A DNA stretch of 64,000 nucleotides from assembly GCF_006483455.1 (NCBI RefSeq), contig NZ_PPPU01000028.1:62001-126000 (forward strand), read 5' to 3'. The position numbers were made by a program, and so were the translations under genes. The notes beneath the pieces were generated by a model. It ran no database searches and was not told where the DNA came from. It worked only from the letters and a program-made list of their open reading frames with translations. Source of the DNA: Methylomonas koyamae (lineage in GTDB: Bacteria > Pseudomonadota > Gammaproteobacteria > Methylococcales > Methylomonadaceae). Below are positions 54,655 to 64,000 of the stretch, one piece after another. Each line of letters starts with the position of its first letter. Position 1 is the stretch's first letter.

Positions 54655-57600
54655 CGCGACTCGCCGTTGGCTTCGGCCGAATCGTCGCCGTCCAATCCGA
54701 ATGCCGTTTTCACCCGCCGCGCCAGATGATCCATCGCCAGATAGATCACCGGTGTGGTGTAAAGGGTCAATAACTGGCTGAGCAACAAGCCGCCGACCAT
54801 GGTGATACCCAACGGATGACGCAGTTCCGCACCAACGCCGTTGCCCAGCATTAACGGCAGGGCGCCGAGCAGCGCGGCCAGCGTGGTCATCACAATCGGC
54901 CGGAACCGCAGCAGACAGGCCTGAAAAATAGCCTGTTCCGGCGGCAGGCCTTGCTGGCGTTCGGCGTCCAGTGCAAAGTCGATCATCATGATCGCGTTCT
55001 TCTTGACGATGCCGATCAGCAAAATAATGCCGATGATGCCGATGATGCCCAGATCGTTATTCGATAGTTGTAAGGCCAGCAGCGCGCCGACGCCGGCCGA
55101 AGGCAGGGTGGACAGGATCGTCAGCGGGTGGATATAGCTTTCGTAGAGTACACCGAGGACGATATAGACCGTCACAATTGCCGCCAGAATCAGCCATAGG
55201 GTATGGGTTAACGAGGCGGTGAAGGCTTGGGCCGCGCCCTGGTATTGGCTGCGGATCGACAACGGCAATTCGATATGCTGCTTGGCCGCTTCGATCGCGG
55301 CAATTGCATCGCCCAGCGCGTAGCCGGGAGCCAGATTGAAGGAGACGGTGCTGACCGGATATTGGTCGAGATGGTTGATCGCCAAGGTGGTCGGCTGCTC
55401 GGACAGCTGGGCAATCGCCGATAGCGGCACCTGGCTGCCATTGCTGGAGGGCACCCGCAATTCGTTCAGCGCCGTCGGACTGGTTTGCTCGGCCGGATCG
55501 ACCTCCAACACCACCCGGTACTGATTGGCCTGGGTAAAGATGGTCGAGACCAGACGCTGGCCGTAGGCGTTGTACAAGGCATTGTCGATCGCCGCCGTAC
55601 TGACGCCGAGCCGGCTGGCCGTGGCCCGGTCTATTTCGACGAACACTTGCCGGCCTTGATCCAGCACGTCGCTGACCGCGTCGCTGAATTCGGGCTTCGC
55701 GCTCAGCTCATCCACTAATCTGCCGGTCCAGCGGTTCAGTTCGTCCCGATCGGCGCCTTCCAGGGTAAATTGATACTGGGTGCGGGTGACGCGGTTTTCC
55801 ATCGTCAAATCCTGCACCGGTTGCAGATACAACTCGATTCCCGCCAATCCCGCCACTTGTTGCTGCAACGATGCGATGACTGTGGATGCCGGCGGCCGCT
55901 GCCCGTGCGGTTTTAAGTTGATCAAGAAGCGGCCGCTGTTCGGCGTCGGGTTGATACCATCGACGCCGATGAAGGAAGACAGGCTTGCCACCGCCGGGTT
56001 GGCCAGGATGACAGCTGCCAACTTTTGCTGCTGCTCGGCCAGCGCCTGAAACGACACGGTCTGCGGCGCTTCGGAAAAGCCTTGAATGATGCCGGTATCC
56101 TGGCTGGGGAAAAAGCCTTTCGGAATCCACAGGTACATCGCCACCGTCAATGCCACGGTCGCAAAGAATACCAACAGCGTGGCGGTTTGCCGGCGCATCA
56201 CCCATTCCAGGGTGCGGCCGTAAACCGCGATTAATCGGCCGAACCAGCCGGTTTCAGGCTCGGCCCCGGCCTGGCTGCTGCGCAATAATTTAGCGCACAT
56301 CATCGGCGTCAGCGTCAGCGAGACCACTGCGGAAATCAAAATCGCCACCGCCAAGGTAATCGCGAATTCCCGAAACAAGCGGCCGACCACGTCGGACATG
56401 AACAGCAGCGGAATCAACACCGCGACCAGCGAAAACGTCAGCGAAATAATGGTAAAGCCGATTTGCTCGGAGCCTTTCAACGCGGCTTGCAGCGGCGATT
56501 CGCCGCGCTCGATGTAGCGGGAGATGTTTTCGATGACCACAATCGCATCGTCCACCACAAAGCCGGTGGCGATGGTCAGCGCCATCAAGGTCAGGTTGTT
56601 GATGCTGAATTCGGCCAGATACATCGCCGCGAAAGTGCCGACCAAGGACAGCGGCACCGCGACACCGGGGATGATCGTCGCCGGAATATTGCGCAAAAAC
56701 AGGAAGATCACCATCACCACCAGCGCCACCGCCAGCAGCAGTTCGAATTGGACGTCGTGGACCGAGGCGCGGATGGTGACGGTGCGGTCGGTCAAGGCCG
56801 AGACTTCGATACCGCCGGGCAGCGAGGCCTGCAATTTGGGGAGTAATTCTTTGATGCGGTCGACGACTTCGATCACGTTGGCGCCGGGTTGGCGCTGAAT
56901 GTTGACGATGACCGCCGCGGTGTCGTTAGCCCAAGCGGCCAAGCGGACGTTTTCGGCAGCGTCGACCACGTTGGCGACGTTGGCTAACTTGACCGGCGCG
57001 CCGTTTTTGTAGGTCACGACCAACTCGCGGTATTCGGCGGCCGAGCGTAATTGGTCGTTGCTGTCTATCGCCGCCGCCCGAGCCGGGCCGTTGATCGAGC
57101 CCTTGGGCTGAGCCACGTTGGCGGCGGCAATCGCGGCGCGGACGTCTTCCAGGCTGATGCCGTAAGCCGCCAAGGCTTTGTGGTTGGCCTGTATCCGTAC
57201 CGCCGGCCGCTGGCCGCCGCTGATGCTGACCATGCCCACGCCGGGCAACTGGGCGATTTTCTGGGCGATGCGGGTATCGACCAAGTCTTCGACTTTGAAC
57301 AGTGGCAGCGTCTTCGAGCTGACCGCCAAGGTCATGATCGGCGTGTCGGCCGGATTGACCTTGCTGTAAATCGGCGCCTGCGGCAAGTCGTTGGGCAGGA
57401 AATTGGCGGCGGCGTTGATCGCAGCCTGCACGGTTTGTTCGGCAACGTCCAAATCCAGGTTTAGGTTGAACTGCAAAGTGATGACCGACGCCCCGCCGGA
57501 GCTGGTCGAAGTCATTTGGGTCAGGCCCGGCATTTGCCCGAATTGGCGTTCCAACGGCGCGGTGACGATGGCGGTCATCACTTCCGGGCTGGCGCCGGGG

Positions 57601-57782
57601 TAGAGCGTGGTGACCTGGATGGTCGGATAATCGACCTGCGGCAGCGCCGATACCGGCAACAAGCGGTAGGCCAGCACGCCGACCAGCAATAGCGCGAACA
57701 TCAGCAGCGAGGTTGCTACCGGCCGCAGGATGAATAGCTTGGACGGATTGAAACCGGCCTTGCCCGGTTCGCTGAAACTCAT
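54651..57782 (-). CDS. mdtB: RND multidrug transporter permease, MdtB-like
   Basis: 1043 residues. Starts [57 protein letters not shown], as in MdtB. Proton-relay segment [20 protein letters not shown] is present. 3 bp after mdtA; first of the two coupled permease genes. The pair of distinct permeases with one adaptor is the diagnostic MdtABC layout. Confidence 0.9.
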   Translation of the reverse strand: MSFSEPGKAGFNPSKLFILRPVATSLLMFALLLVGVLAYRLLPVSALPQVDYPTIQVTTLYPGASPEVMTAIVTAPLERQFGQMPGLTQMTSTSSGGASVITLQFNLNLDLDVAEQTVQAAINAAANFLPNDLPQAPIYSKVNPADTPIMTLAVSSKTLPLFKVEDLVDTRIAQKIAQLPGVGMVSISGGQRPAVRIQANHKALAAYGISLEDVRAAIAAANVAQPKGSINGPARAAAIDSNDQLRSAAEYRELVVTYKNGAPVKLANVANVVDAAENVRLAAWANDTAAVIVNIQRQPGANVIEVVDRIKELLPKLQASLPGGIEVSALTDRTVTIRASVHDVQFELLLAVALVVMVIFLFLRNIPATIIPGVAVPLSLVGTFAAMYLAEFSINNLTLMALTIATGFVVDDAIVVIENISRYIERGESPLQAALKGSEQIGFTIISLTFSLVAVLIPLLFMSDVVGRLFREFAITLAVAILISAVVSLTLTPMMCAKLLRSSQAGAEPETGWFGRLIAVYGRTLEWVMRRQTATLLVFFATVALTVAMYLWIPKGFFPSQDTGIIQGFSEAPQTVSFQALAEQQQKLAAVILANPAVASLSSFIGVDGINPTPNSGRFLINLKPHGQRPPASTVIASLQQQVAGLAGIELYLQPVQDLTMENRVTRTQYQFTLEGADRDELNRWTGRLVDELSAKPEFSDAVSDVLDQGRQVFVEIDRATASRLGVSTAAIDNALYNAYGQRLVSTIFTQANQYRVVLEVDPAEQTSPTALNELRVPSSNGSQVPLSAIAQLSEQPTTLAINHLDQYPVSTVSFNLAPGYALGDAIAAIEAAKQHIELPLSIRSQYQGAAQAFTASLTHTLWLILAAIVTVYIVLGVLYESYIHPLTILSTLPSAGVGALLALQLSNNDLGIIGIIGIILLIGIVKKNAIMMIDFALDAERQQGLPPEQAIFQACLLRFRPIVMTTLAALLGALPLMLGNGVGAELRHPLGITMVGGLLLSQLLTLYTTPVIYLAMDHLARRVKTAFGLDGDDSAEANGESR

Positions 57783-57785
57783 GCA

Positions 57786-59051
57786 TTATCCCCGTCGCCG
57801 ACGTTTGCCTGCTTCGCCTTCCGGCGGGTTTGGGTTGGCCGGGGCGGCAACGGCCTGGCCGTCCCTTTCGGCAACATCGACTTTGCTGCCGTCCTTGACC
57901 CGGTCGCTGCCGTTGACGATCAGAGCCTCTCCGGCCGCCAGTGCTGCCGGCACCGCGATCTTTTCGTCGTTGCTCGGGCCCGGTTCGATCCGGCGCAGAT
58001 GAGCGACGTTTTCGCCGTCGACGATAAAGACGAAGGGGCCTTGGGCGTCGTGTTGCAGTGCCGCGGCCGGAATTTGGGTCACCCCGCGCAGCGTGTCCAG
58101 GTGCATTTTGACGTTAACGAACTGGTTGGCGAACAGGGTTTGTTCGCGGTTGTCGAATTGGGCTTTGAGTTTGATGGTGCCGGTAGTCGGGTCGATCTGG
58201 TTGTCCAGCGCCATCAGTTTGCCGTCGGCGAGCTTGGTTTTGCCGCTGCGGTCATAGGCTTCGACGCCAATGTCTTTGCCTGACCGGTAGTGTTTCGCCA
58301 CCTCCGGCAATTGGTCTTCCGCCAAGGTGAACACGATGTTGATCGGCTGGGTTTGGGTGATTACGACCAAGCCGGCGGCGTCGCTGGCGCGGACGATATT
58401 GCCCTGGTCGATTTGCCGTAAGCCGACTCGGCCGGCAATCGGCGCGGTCACTTTGGCGTAACTTAGTTGTAATTTGGCGTTGTCGACCTGGGCCTTATCC
58501 ATTTCCACGCTGCCGCGGTATTGTTTAACCAAGGATTCTTGAGTCACGGTTTGCTGGGCGGCGATCGAGTCCTGTTCCAGCAGGGTTTGGTAGCGGGCTT
58601 GGTCCAGCTCGGCGTTTTTCAACAGCGCTTCGTCGCGTTGCAATTGGCCTTGAGCCTGTTGTAACTGTACTTGAAACGGCCGCGGGTCGATTTCGGCCAG
58701 CAGGTCGCCGGCCTTGACCGGCTGGCCTTCGCTGAAATAAACCTTGACCAGTTCGCCGTCCACCCGCGGTTTGACTGTGACGGTGCGGACCGCGGTGACG
58801 GTGCCGAGCGCGTTCAGGTATACCGGGAAATCGCCGTTGCGCGCGGTCGCGACCGATACCACCGCCGGTGCGTCGTCGTCCTGGCCAAAGCGTTTGCTTT
58901 TAGCGCCGCGCTCGGCTTTTTTGTCCGGAGCGGTTGTCCCTTGAAGGAAATAGATGCCGGTGCCGGCTGCACTGAGCGTCAGCAGGATTGCCAGCCAGAG
59001 CCGGATTCGGCTTTGGCCGCGTGTCGGCGGAGTCGTTGCTTGATTTGTCAT
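57786..59051 (-). CDS. mdtA: RND periplasmic adaptor, MdtA-like
   Basis: 421 residues from ATG 59051. One N-terminal membrane segment (RLWLAILLTLSAAGTGIYFLQG), then barrel-sandwich hybrid (VKPRVDGELVKVYFSEGQPVKAGDLLAEID), alpha-hairpin, beta-barrel (QIDPTTGTIKLKAQFDN) and membrane-proximal domains. The C-terminus is basic (GEAGKRRRRG). Bridges MdtBC and the outer-membrane duct. A TTG four codons upstream is a less likely start. Confidence 0.9.
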   Translation of the reverse strand: MTNQATTPPTRGQSRIRLWLAILLTLSAAGTGIYFLQGTTAPDKKAERGAKSKRFGQDDDAPAVVSVATARNGDFPVYLNALGTVTAVRTVTVKPRVDGELVKVYFSEGQPVKAGDLLAEIDPRPFQVQLQQAQGQLQRDEALLKNAELDQARYQTLLEQDSIAAQQTVTQESLVKQYRGSVEMDKAQVDNAKLQLSYAKVTAPIAGRVGLRQIDQGNIVRASDAAGLVVITQTQPINIVFTLAEDQLPEVAKHYRSGKDIGVEAYDRSGKTKLADGKLMALDNQIDPTTGTIKLKAQFDNREQTLFANQFVNVKMHLDTLRGVTQIPAAALQHDAQGPFVFIVDGENVAHLRRIEPGPSNDEKIAVPAALAAGEALIVNGSDRVKDGSKVDVAERDGQAVAAPANPNPPEGEAGKRRRRG

Positions 59052-59443
59052 ACGGTTGTGCAATTTAACTGTACTCAGTGAGCGGGAGGCGGCTGGCGGC
59101 GGTTGGTTGCCGGACCGGCTTGCGGGCGGATTCGGTATTGGGCGTTGTCATGCGCGCTGCTGTTGGGCCGTTAACAAACTGGGCATTTGAAATGGCCGAT
59201 TGGTTTTGAAATAAACATTTAGCATTTTGCAGTGTGATTGGCTGCTGCCAGCGGATTCAAATCGTATGGCTTTGCTGAATCATATCGGAGTGTTTGCATT
59301 GCCGCGCTATTTTTAGGTCGGCTGCCGTGTGCCGAGCGAGCGGATATTGTGACGTAATTGCGGCCGACGCGTTCCGGCGGGAATTGTAAAATCCGGTAAA
59401 ATCCGGCGCCGTAGCGGTTGGCAGGGCGAAACCGGCGGGACGT
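59052..59443. other. Intergenic stretch upstream of mdtA
   Basis: 392 bases with no gene; carries the mdtABC promoter and the 3' region of the PilZ gene. No strong dyad or terminator was found by eye. Confidence 0.5.
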
Positions 59444-60304
59444 TTAGAACGCCAAGTACAGGTATGCGGTGATTGCGGTGGCGCTAATGCCGACGATTTT
59501 CAGTTTGTCCAGACCGCTTTGCTGCTCCCAGAAATAGCCGTAACTGGATTTTTTCCGCAACGCGAATAGTAGCAGCTTGTTCAGCCAACGTTTGCCGGCT
59601 GCCGGAATCCTGCGGCCGACGAAATATGCTACCACGGAAGCGAGCGTGACAATCGTATAGAACACGATGACCTGGGTTTCGTGAGTACCGGTATGCAGTA
59701 AATGTTCGACTACGTGGTCCAGGCCCATTTCCAGGTATTCGAACAGCAGATGGGCGACATGCAGCGCGATTTCCCACAGATGGTGCAGTAATCCGAGCAG
59801 CAGCGCCCAGGCCAGATCCGGCATCGCCAGCGCCGTCAGCAACAACGCGGCGGTTAGGGCTTTGATCGTCATTTCTTGTTTGTTGCGGCGGTCGACATGG
59901 CGTCGCAGCAATGCGCCGTCGGCTTCGCTCAAGTTGACGAAGCGGATTCCTACCGTATGCGGATAGCGGTTGTCTTCGTAGGGGTTGCTGGGTTTGCAAT
60001 ACACCACCTGGCCGCAAGTACTGATCGTGGTCATGCTCGACAACAACAGAATTCTGAGGAGTAAATAGTCGCCGGTTAGCATGCGCTCTTTCGAGGTGAA
60101 GGACATACCGTTGGCGCTGATATTGGCTTGCAAGGTATCGTTTTCGACACTGCTCGACGGCGGCAGGACTCGTCCGGCCCTGCCTGTGGTGTGGGCGGAC
60201 AATTCGCCGTCGGGTATCGCTTGGTAGAAAAGGTTGACCTGTTCGTAGATGCGTAGCGCCAACCTGCGGTTGTGGTGTTGGGTCTGGGTTGCGGTCAAGC
60301 TCAT
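59444..60304 (-). CDS. PilZ-domain protein with membrane C-terminus
   Basis: 286 residues. The N-terminal half (to about 140) matches the PilZ c-di-GMP-binding fold: NRRLALRIYEQV (RxxxR) and NISANGMSFTS ((D/N)xSxxG), then TVGIRFVNLSEADGALLRRHV. The C-terminal half has two to four membrane segments (ALTAALLLTALAMPDLAWALLLGLL; VIVFYTIVTLASVVAYFVG) and an amphipathic, His-rich stretch. A c-di-GMP-responsive membrane protein of unknown output. Divergent from the MFS gene. Confidence 0.75.
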   Translation of the reverse strand: MSLTATQTQHHNRRLALRIYEQVNLFYQAIPDGELSAHTTGRAGRVLPPSSSVENDTLQANISANGMSFTSKERMLTGDYLLLRILLLSSMTTISTCGQVVYCKPSNPYEDNRYPHTVGIRFVNLSEADGALLRRHVDRRNKQEMTIKALTAALLLTALAMPDLAWALLLGLLHHLWEIALHVAHLLFEYLEMGLDHVVEHLLHTGTHETQVIVFYTIVTLASVVAYFVGRRIPAAGKRWLNKLLLFALRKKSSYGYFWEQQSGLDKLKIVGISATAITAYLYLAF

Positions 60305-60470
60305 CGAAGCCCTCGTTACTCAAGCGGATTACTGTCTGATAATAGCCAATACCGCCGATTTCTCAATCTGCCGGTCCACTAGTCCGTTTGCGGCAAGCGC
60401 CGGCCGAAACGCGGTACACTACGCGGCGCGCGGCCCACGCCGCATTTTGACCCTTTCGCCGCGACTCGAC

Positions 60471-61688
60471 ATGCATCTGCCCGCTTATTTCAATACCGCC
60501 TTCATCAAATTACTCAGTTTCCGCTTGTTGATCGTGTTGGCCTACCAGATGATGGCTATCGTCGTCGGTTGGCATATCTACGAATTAACCCACGACGCGT
60601 TGGCATTGGGGCTAATCGGTCTGGCCGAGGTGATTCCGTATTTCTGTTGCGCGTTGTTCGCCGGTTACGCGGTGGACCACTATTCCCGGCGCTGGTTCGG
60701 TGTCGGCGCCAGCCTGCTGGTGGCCTTGAACGGCCTGATGTTGGTCGCGGTATCCGAAGCCTGGATCGCCAACCGGCCGCTGGTATGGATTTACGCGGCG
60801 ATTGCCTTGACCGGTATTGCCAGAGCTTTCATCGGCCCCAGCTACAGCGCGCTGTTCGCTTTGGTCCTGCCGCGTGAACAATACGCCCGTGCCGCGGGCA
60901 TCGGCAGTTCGGCATTCCAATTCGGACTGGTGGCCGGACCGGCCATCGGTGGTTTGATTGTCGCTTGGGCCGGTAAGACCGCGGCTTACGAAACCGCGAC
61001 CGGGTTGTGCGTGCTCGCCACGCTGGCATTGTTGTCGTTACGGGTGGCGGAGCCGCAGCCGGCGGAAAGCGCGCCGATTTTTACCAGTATCGGCGAAGGC
61101 CTGCGTTTCGTGTTCGGCAATCAAATCGTGCTGGGCGCGCAGTCGCTGGACATGTTTGCGGTATTGTTCGGCGGGGCCGTGGCGATGTTGCCGGCTTTTA
61201 TCCACGAAATTTACCATTACGGGCCGGAAGGTTTGGGCATTCTGCGCGCGGCGCCGGCGGTCGGGGCGGTGATGATGGGTTTATTTCTGGCCCGGTTTCC
61301 GATCGATCGCCACGCCGGGCGCTGGCTGTTGGCGGCCGTCGCCGGCTTTGGCGTCTGTATGATCGGCTTCGCCCTGGCGCGAAATTTCTGGTTGGGCGGC
61401 GCGTTTTTGTTGTTGTCCGGTCTGTTCGACGGCGTCTCGGTGGTGATGCGCACCACGATTTTGCAATTGGCGACGCCGGATCCGATGCGCGGCCGGGTGT
61501 CGGCCATCAACGGCATCTTTATCGGCTCCTCCAACGAATTGGGCGCATTCGAGTCCGGGGTCGCGGCGCGATTGATGGGTTTGGTGCCGTCGGTCGTGTT
61601 CGGCGGCGTGATGACCTTACTGGTCGTGGCCGGCACCGCAAAACTGGCGCCGCAATTGCGCCGGTTGCAATTGCGGCAATTGCATTGA
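60471..61688 (+). CDS. MFS transporter (EntS-like group)
   Basis: 405 residues, 12 membrane segments: MHLPAYFNTAFIKLLSFRLLIVLAYQMMAIVVGWHIYELT, GYAVDHYSRRW (loop 2-3 motif), FIGPSYSALFALVLPREQYARAAGI and DPMRGRVSAINGIFIGSSNELGAFESG, the conserved pattern of the MFS group that includes enterobactin exporter EntS. Substrate unknown. ATG at 60471 is the first one that gives an intact first helix. Confidence 0.82.
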   Translation: MHLPAYFNTAFIKLLSFRLLIVLAYQMMAIVVGWHIYELTHDALALGLIGLAEVIPYFCCALFAGYAVDHYSRRWFGVGASLLVALNGLMLVAVSEAWIANRPLVWIYAAIALTGIARAFIGPSYSALFALVLPREQYARAAGIGSSAFQFGLVAGPAIGGLIVAWAGKTAAYETATGLCVLATLALLSLRVAEPQPAESAPIFTSIGEGLRFVFGNQIVLGAQSLDMFAVLFGGAVAMLPAFIHEIYHYGPEGLGILRAAPAVGAVMMGLFLARFPIDRHAGRWLLAAVAGFGVCMIGFALARNFWLGGAFLLLSGLFDGVSVVMRTTILQLATPDPMRGRVSAINGIFIGSSNELGAFESGVAARLMGLVPSVVFGGVMTLLVVAGTAKLAPQLRRLQLRQLH

Positions 61689-61728
61689 TCGGCATTCTCA
61701 GGCTTCCCGAAACGAGGCGGGCAAAACC

Positions 61729-62202
61729 ATGGCGACACCGTTGATTACCCGGCAGGGTTACGAAAAATTGCAACAGGAATTGGATCATCTTTGGCGGGTG
61801 GAACGGCCGGAGGTGACCAAACTGGTGACCTGGGCCGCCAGTTTGGGCGACCGCAGCGAAAACGCCGACTACCAATACAACAAGAAGCGCTTGCGCGAGA
61901 TCGACCGCCGGGTGCGATATCTGCAAAAGCGGCTGGATAGCTTGAAGGTGGTCGATTATCACCCGGAGCAGGAGGGCAGGGTGTTTTTCGGCGCCTGGGT
62001 CGAGATCGAGAACGACGAGGGCGAAAAAAAGCGGTTTCGGATTGCCGGCTACGACGAGATTTTCGATCGTAAGGATTACATTTCGGTCGATTCGCCGATG
62101 GCGCGGGCCTTGTTGAAAAAGCAGGTGGATGACGATGCCGTGGTCAAAACCGATGCCGGCGTGTTTACCTGGTATATCAACTCGATCGAGTACCAGAAAT
62201 AG
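61729..62202 (+). CDS. greB: Transcription elongation factor GreB
   Basis: 157 residues, nearly identical in layout to E. coli GreB: TRQGYEKLQQELDHLWRVERPEVTKLVTWAASLGDRSENADYQYNKKRLREIDRRVRYL, then VFFGAWVEIENDEGE and YISVDSPMARALLKK. The coiled-coil tip acids (ENAD) that reactivate backtracked RNA polymerase are present. Confidence 0.96.
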   Translation: MATPLITRQGYEKLQQELDHLWRVERPEVTKLVTWAASLGDRSENADYQYNKKRLREIDRRVRYLQKRLDSLKVVDYHPEQEGRVFFGAWVEIENDEGEKKRFRIAGYDEIFDRKDYISVDSPMARALLKKQVDDDAVVKTDAGVFTWYINSIEYQK

Positions 62203-62261
62203 GCGCGCCGGGCGGCAAAAGGGCTTATCATGTCGGCTTTTTTCACCGGTAAAGACGCCTT

Positions 62262-62738
62262 ATGCAAATTTCAGACAAAACCGCCGTTTCCATCCATTAC
62301 ACCTTGACCAACGGCAGCGGCGAGCAGTTGGATAGTTCCAGAGGCGAAGCTCCGCTGGTTTACCTGCACGGTGCCGGCAATATCATCGCCGGCTTGGAAG
62401 CGGCTTTGACCGGCAAGCAGGCCGGAGACAAGTTCAACGTGACGATTCCGGCCGACCAAGCCTATGGCGAAGTGTCGGAAGAGATGATTCAGGTTGTTTC
62501 CAGAAATATGTTCGATGGGATGGATATCGAAGTCGGCATGCAATTTCACGCCGAAGTCAGCTACGGCCCCGGCATTATTACCATCACCCAAATCGATGGC
62601 GACGACATTACGATAGACGGCAATCACCCGTTGGCCGGGGAAGATTTGACCTTCGACGTCGAAGTGGTCGAAGTCCGCCCAGCCAGCGCCGACGAGATTG
62701 CCCACGGCCACATCCACGGTGCCGGCTGCCATCATTGA
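62262..62738 (+). CDS. slyD: SlyD-type FKBP peptidyl-prolyl isomerase
   Basis: 158 residues. FKBP fold with inserted chaperone (IF) domain: SIHYTLTNGSGEQLDSS, PLVYLHGAGNIIAGLEAAL, IPADQAYGE, and the closing NHPLAGEDLTFDVEVVEVRPA. A short metal-binding tail (HGHIHGAGCHH) could bind nickel, shorter than in E. coli SlyD. Confidence 0.94.
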   Translation: MQISDKTAVSIHYTLTNGSGEQLDSSRGEAPLVYLHGAGNIIAGLEAALTGKQAGDKFNVTIPADQAYGEVSEEMIQVVSRNMFDGMDIEVGMQFHAEVSYGPGIITITQIDGDDITIDGNHPLAGEDLTFDVEVVEVRPASADEIAHGHIHGAGCHH

Positions 62739-63243
62739 TCTTGCTGTGACACCGGCCAGGGAGGGCCGGCTTCGGCAAGGGCTTTTGCCAAACCTCCATC
62801 TTCCAAGCCATCGATTTGAAATCCCGCCCGCCGCAGCTAATCTTTGTAGTTAAACGGTGACGGGAAGTCTTTTGAATTTGCCGTTTCCAGGAAAGGCGTA
62901 AAGCCGCGGCGCCCACTTTTTTCCGGCTGCAATGCTTGTGAGACCGGAGTTCCGGATCGGCGCAAGCCTTGTAATTCTATCCTTAACAAACCGCCGGATG
63001 GCTTTGCCTTACGGATTGAATGCTTGGATATCAATGAATGGCTACTGCTAACCGCTCCGTGTCGACGTTATCGCCGCATATTCTGGCGTTGGTCGAGTTC
63101 GCCGCCGCGCTATATCGACCGGGAGAGTTCTCCGTGAACCGGGAGGCAGGCGTTTTGTTGCGCAACCCGGCCTGGTCAAAATCGCGCATCAGACGCCGCC
63201 GCAACAATTGCTGCCTGCCGCCGGGCTGCGTCTCGGGGCGGCC
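62739..63243. other. Intergenic stretch before the sensor gene
   Basis: 505 bases. A GC hairpin CCGGCC/GGCCGG lies at 62752-62769, just after slyD, without a T run. A 69-codon frame at 63038-63247 ends TGA overlapping the GTG start of the next gene, but its C-terminal part looks non-coding (Arg/Cys/Pro-rich), so it is not called. Nothing else recognised. Confidence 0.5.
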
Positions 63244-64000
63244 GTGAAACGGACATTCGCCTTGCGTCTGAGTACAAGCTTGCCGGCGTTGGTGATCGCG
63301 TATTGCGGTTTGCAGCTGTGGTATCAGCACGATGGGCTATCGAGCGCTAGCGAAACCGGCGAGCTGCAGCAGATCCGTCATGTGGCGGCTGATGCCGCGC
63401 AGGATATCGAAGCCTTGTTCCGGCGCGGCCAGCCGGAATTGATTGCCGGACGCATGGCCGCTTTGGTCGCGGACGTTAATCGCGATAGCGCCGCGCTGTT
63501 CGACGACAACGGCATGGTGTTGCAGGCGACGCGTTCGGAATGGTTGGGCAAAAGTGCTGCCGAATTGTTACCTGAGCTGAGCGCCGCGGAGTTTGCCCGC
63601 CTGCGTGCGGCGCGGCAAGCGTTAATCCGTTTCCTCCCCGACCGGCAGCAGGCGACGGTCTATCAAGCGGTGGCAATGGTTTCCGGTGCGGACCGGCTGG
63701 GGCCCGATCCGGTCGGATTGTTGGTGTTGCAATACGGTCTGTCGCACGCCAGAGCGACCAACGGGACGGCGTTCGGCCATGCAATTGCCCCGGCCTGGGT
63801 TTTCGCTGTTTCGTTACCGGTTATGATCGTTTTAGCGGTTTCGCTGGGGCTGATGCGGCCGCTACGGCATCTGCTCGATGTGCTGCGGCGTTTTGCCGGC
63901 GGCGACTACCGGGTGCGGGCGCAATTGACCGGCGGCGGAGAGATGGCGTTGTTGGGCGAGGCTTTTAACCGAATGGCGGCTAACGTCGCCGAACTGGCGG
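63244..64000 (+). CDS. HAMP-domain membrane sensor, 3' part beyond window
   Basis: At least 252 residues, running off the window. Starts at GTG 63244 (MKRTFALRLSTSLPALVIAYCGLQLWY, first membrane segment), then a periplasmic sensing region of about 150 residues, a second membrane segment (APAWVFAVSLPVMIVLAVSLGLM) and a HAMP domain (RPLRHLLDVLRRFAGGDYRVRA...GEMALLGEAFNRMAANVAEL). The output domain (histidine kinase, GGDEF or other) is not in the window. The frame is open upstream, so an earlier start is possible. Confidence 0.75.
   Translation, partial: MKRTFALRLSTSLPALVIAYCGLQLWYQHDGLSSASETGELQQIRHVAADAAQDIEALFRRGQPELIAGRMAALVADVNRDSAALFDDNGMVLQATRSEWLGKSAAELLPELSAAEFARLRAARQALIRFLPDRQQATVYQAVAMVSGADRLGPDPVGLLVLQYGLSHARATNGTAFGHAIAPAWVFAVSLPVMIVLAVSLGLMRPLRHLLDVLRRFAGGDYRVRAQLTGGGEMALLGEAFNRMAANVAELA

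Noticed and set aside
62752..62769. slyD terminator
   Set aside because: CCGGCC/GGCCGG stem present, but followed by mixed sequence without a T run.
63038..63247. 69-codon frame ending in TGA that overlaps the GTG of the sensor gene
   Set aside because: The overlap looks like translational coupling, but the C-terminal third (RIRRRRNNCCLPPGCVSGRP) looks non-coding and no ribosome-binding site is clear.

Overview
The window is a stretch of ordinary bacterial chromosome from a gammaproteobacterium, most likely a type I methanotroph of the Methylococcales (Methylomonas-like). This is inferred, not proven. The gene orders nudJ-mnmA-(x)-purB, clpS-clpA/infA, and the greB, rnt and relA proteins are gammaproteobacterial. 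A pabB gene coupled to an amino-acid-kinase-family gene of the kind found with tetrahydromethanopterin/methanofuran genes points to a C1 metaboliser. No methane monooxygenase or methanol dehydrogenase lies in the window. No tRNA, rRNA, CRISPR array, transposase or prophage was seen.

Layout. 1-2.6 kb: AmmeMemoRadiSam genes, amrA/amrB divergent from amrS. 2.7-5.0 kb: a four-gene plus-strand cassette (OmpA-domain protein, V4R protein, two Roadblock/LC7-type proteins). 5-13 kb: housekeeping genes (rnt, mlaA, mtaB, a fused SpmA/SpmB-type membrane protein, maeA, purB). 12.9-14.9 kb: an ATPase/HNH pair resembling the Septu defence system, sitting between mnmA and purB where hflD is usually found. 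14.9-21.6 kb: mnmA, nudJ, clpS, clpA, infA, relA. 22-31 kb: an inorganic-carbon/anion region (dabA-dabB, a small periplasmic protein, an OprB-like porin, a SulP transporter). 31-35 kb: outer-membrane and cytochrome genes, including a one-haem cytochrome/beta-barrel fusion and a membrane-anchored one-haem protein, two terminators preceded by the same 24-nt sequence, and a Cys/His-rich lipoprotein. 35-37.6 kb: msrP-msrQ-GGCT-dtd operon. 37.7-42.7 kb: a bufferin-type RiPP operon (bufA, bufB, bufC, DoxX, a degenerate SDR-like protein) facing a sigma-54 activator, with a sigma-54 promoter match and a possible activator site between them. 42.8-46.5 kb: DD-carboxypeptidase, pabB, amino-acid kinase, DUF2959, small lipoprotein. 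46.6-49.9 kb: two overlapping large GTPase genes with membrane-seeking C-terminal parts. 50-59 kb: MdtABC-type RND efflux operon with its outer-membrane channel. 59.4-64 kb: PilZ membrane protein, MFS transporter, greB, slyD and the 5' part of a HAMP-domain sensor.

The most interesting material is (i) the bufferin operon with apparent sigma-54 control, (ii) the Septu-like pair overlapping mnmA in the hflD slot, (iii) the 31-35 kb cytochrome/porin region with its Cys/His-rich lipoprotein and possible twin small RNAs, (iv) the V4R/Roadblock cassette and (v) the twin GTPases. Starts were chosen from ribosome-binding sites, family lengths and neighbouring gene ends, so several differ from the longest possible reading frame. 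All family assignments come from reading motifs by eye; no database search was run.
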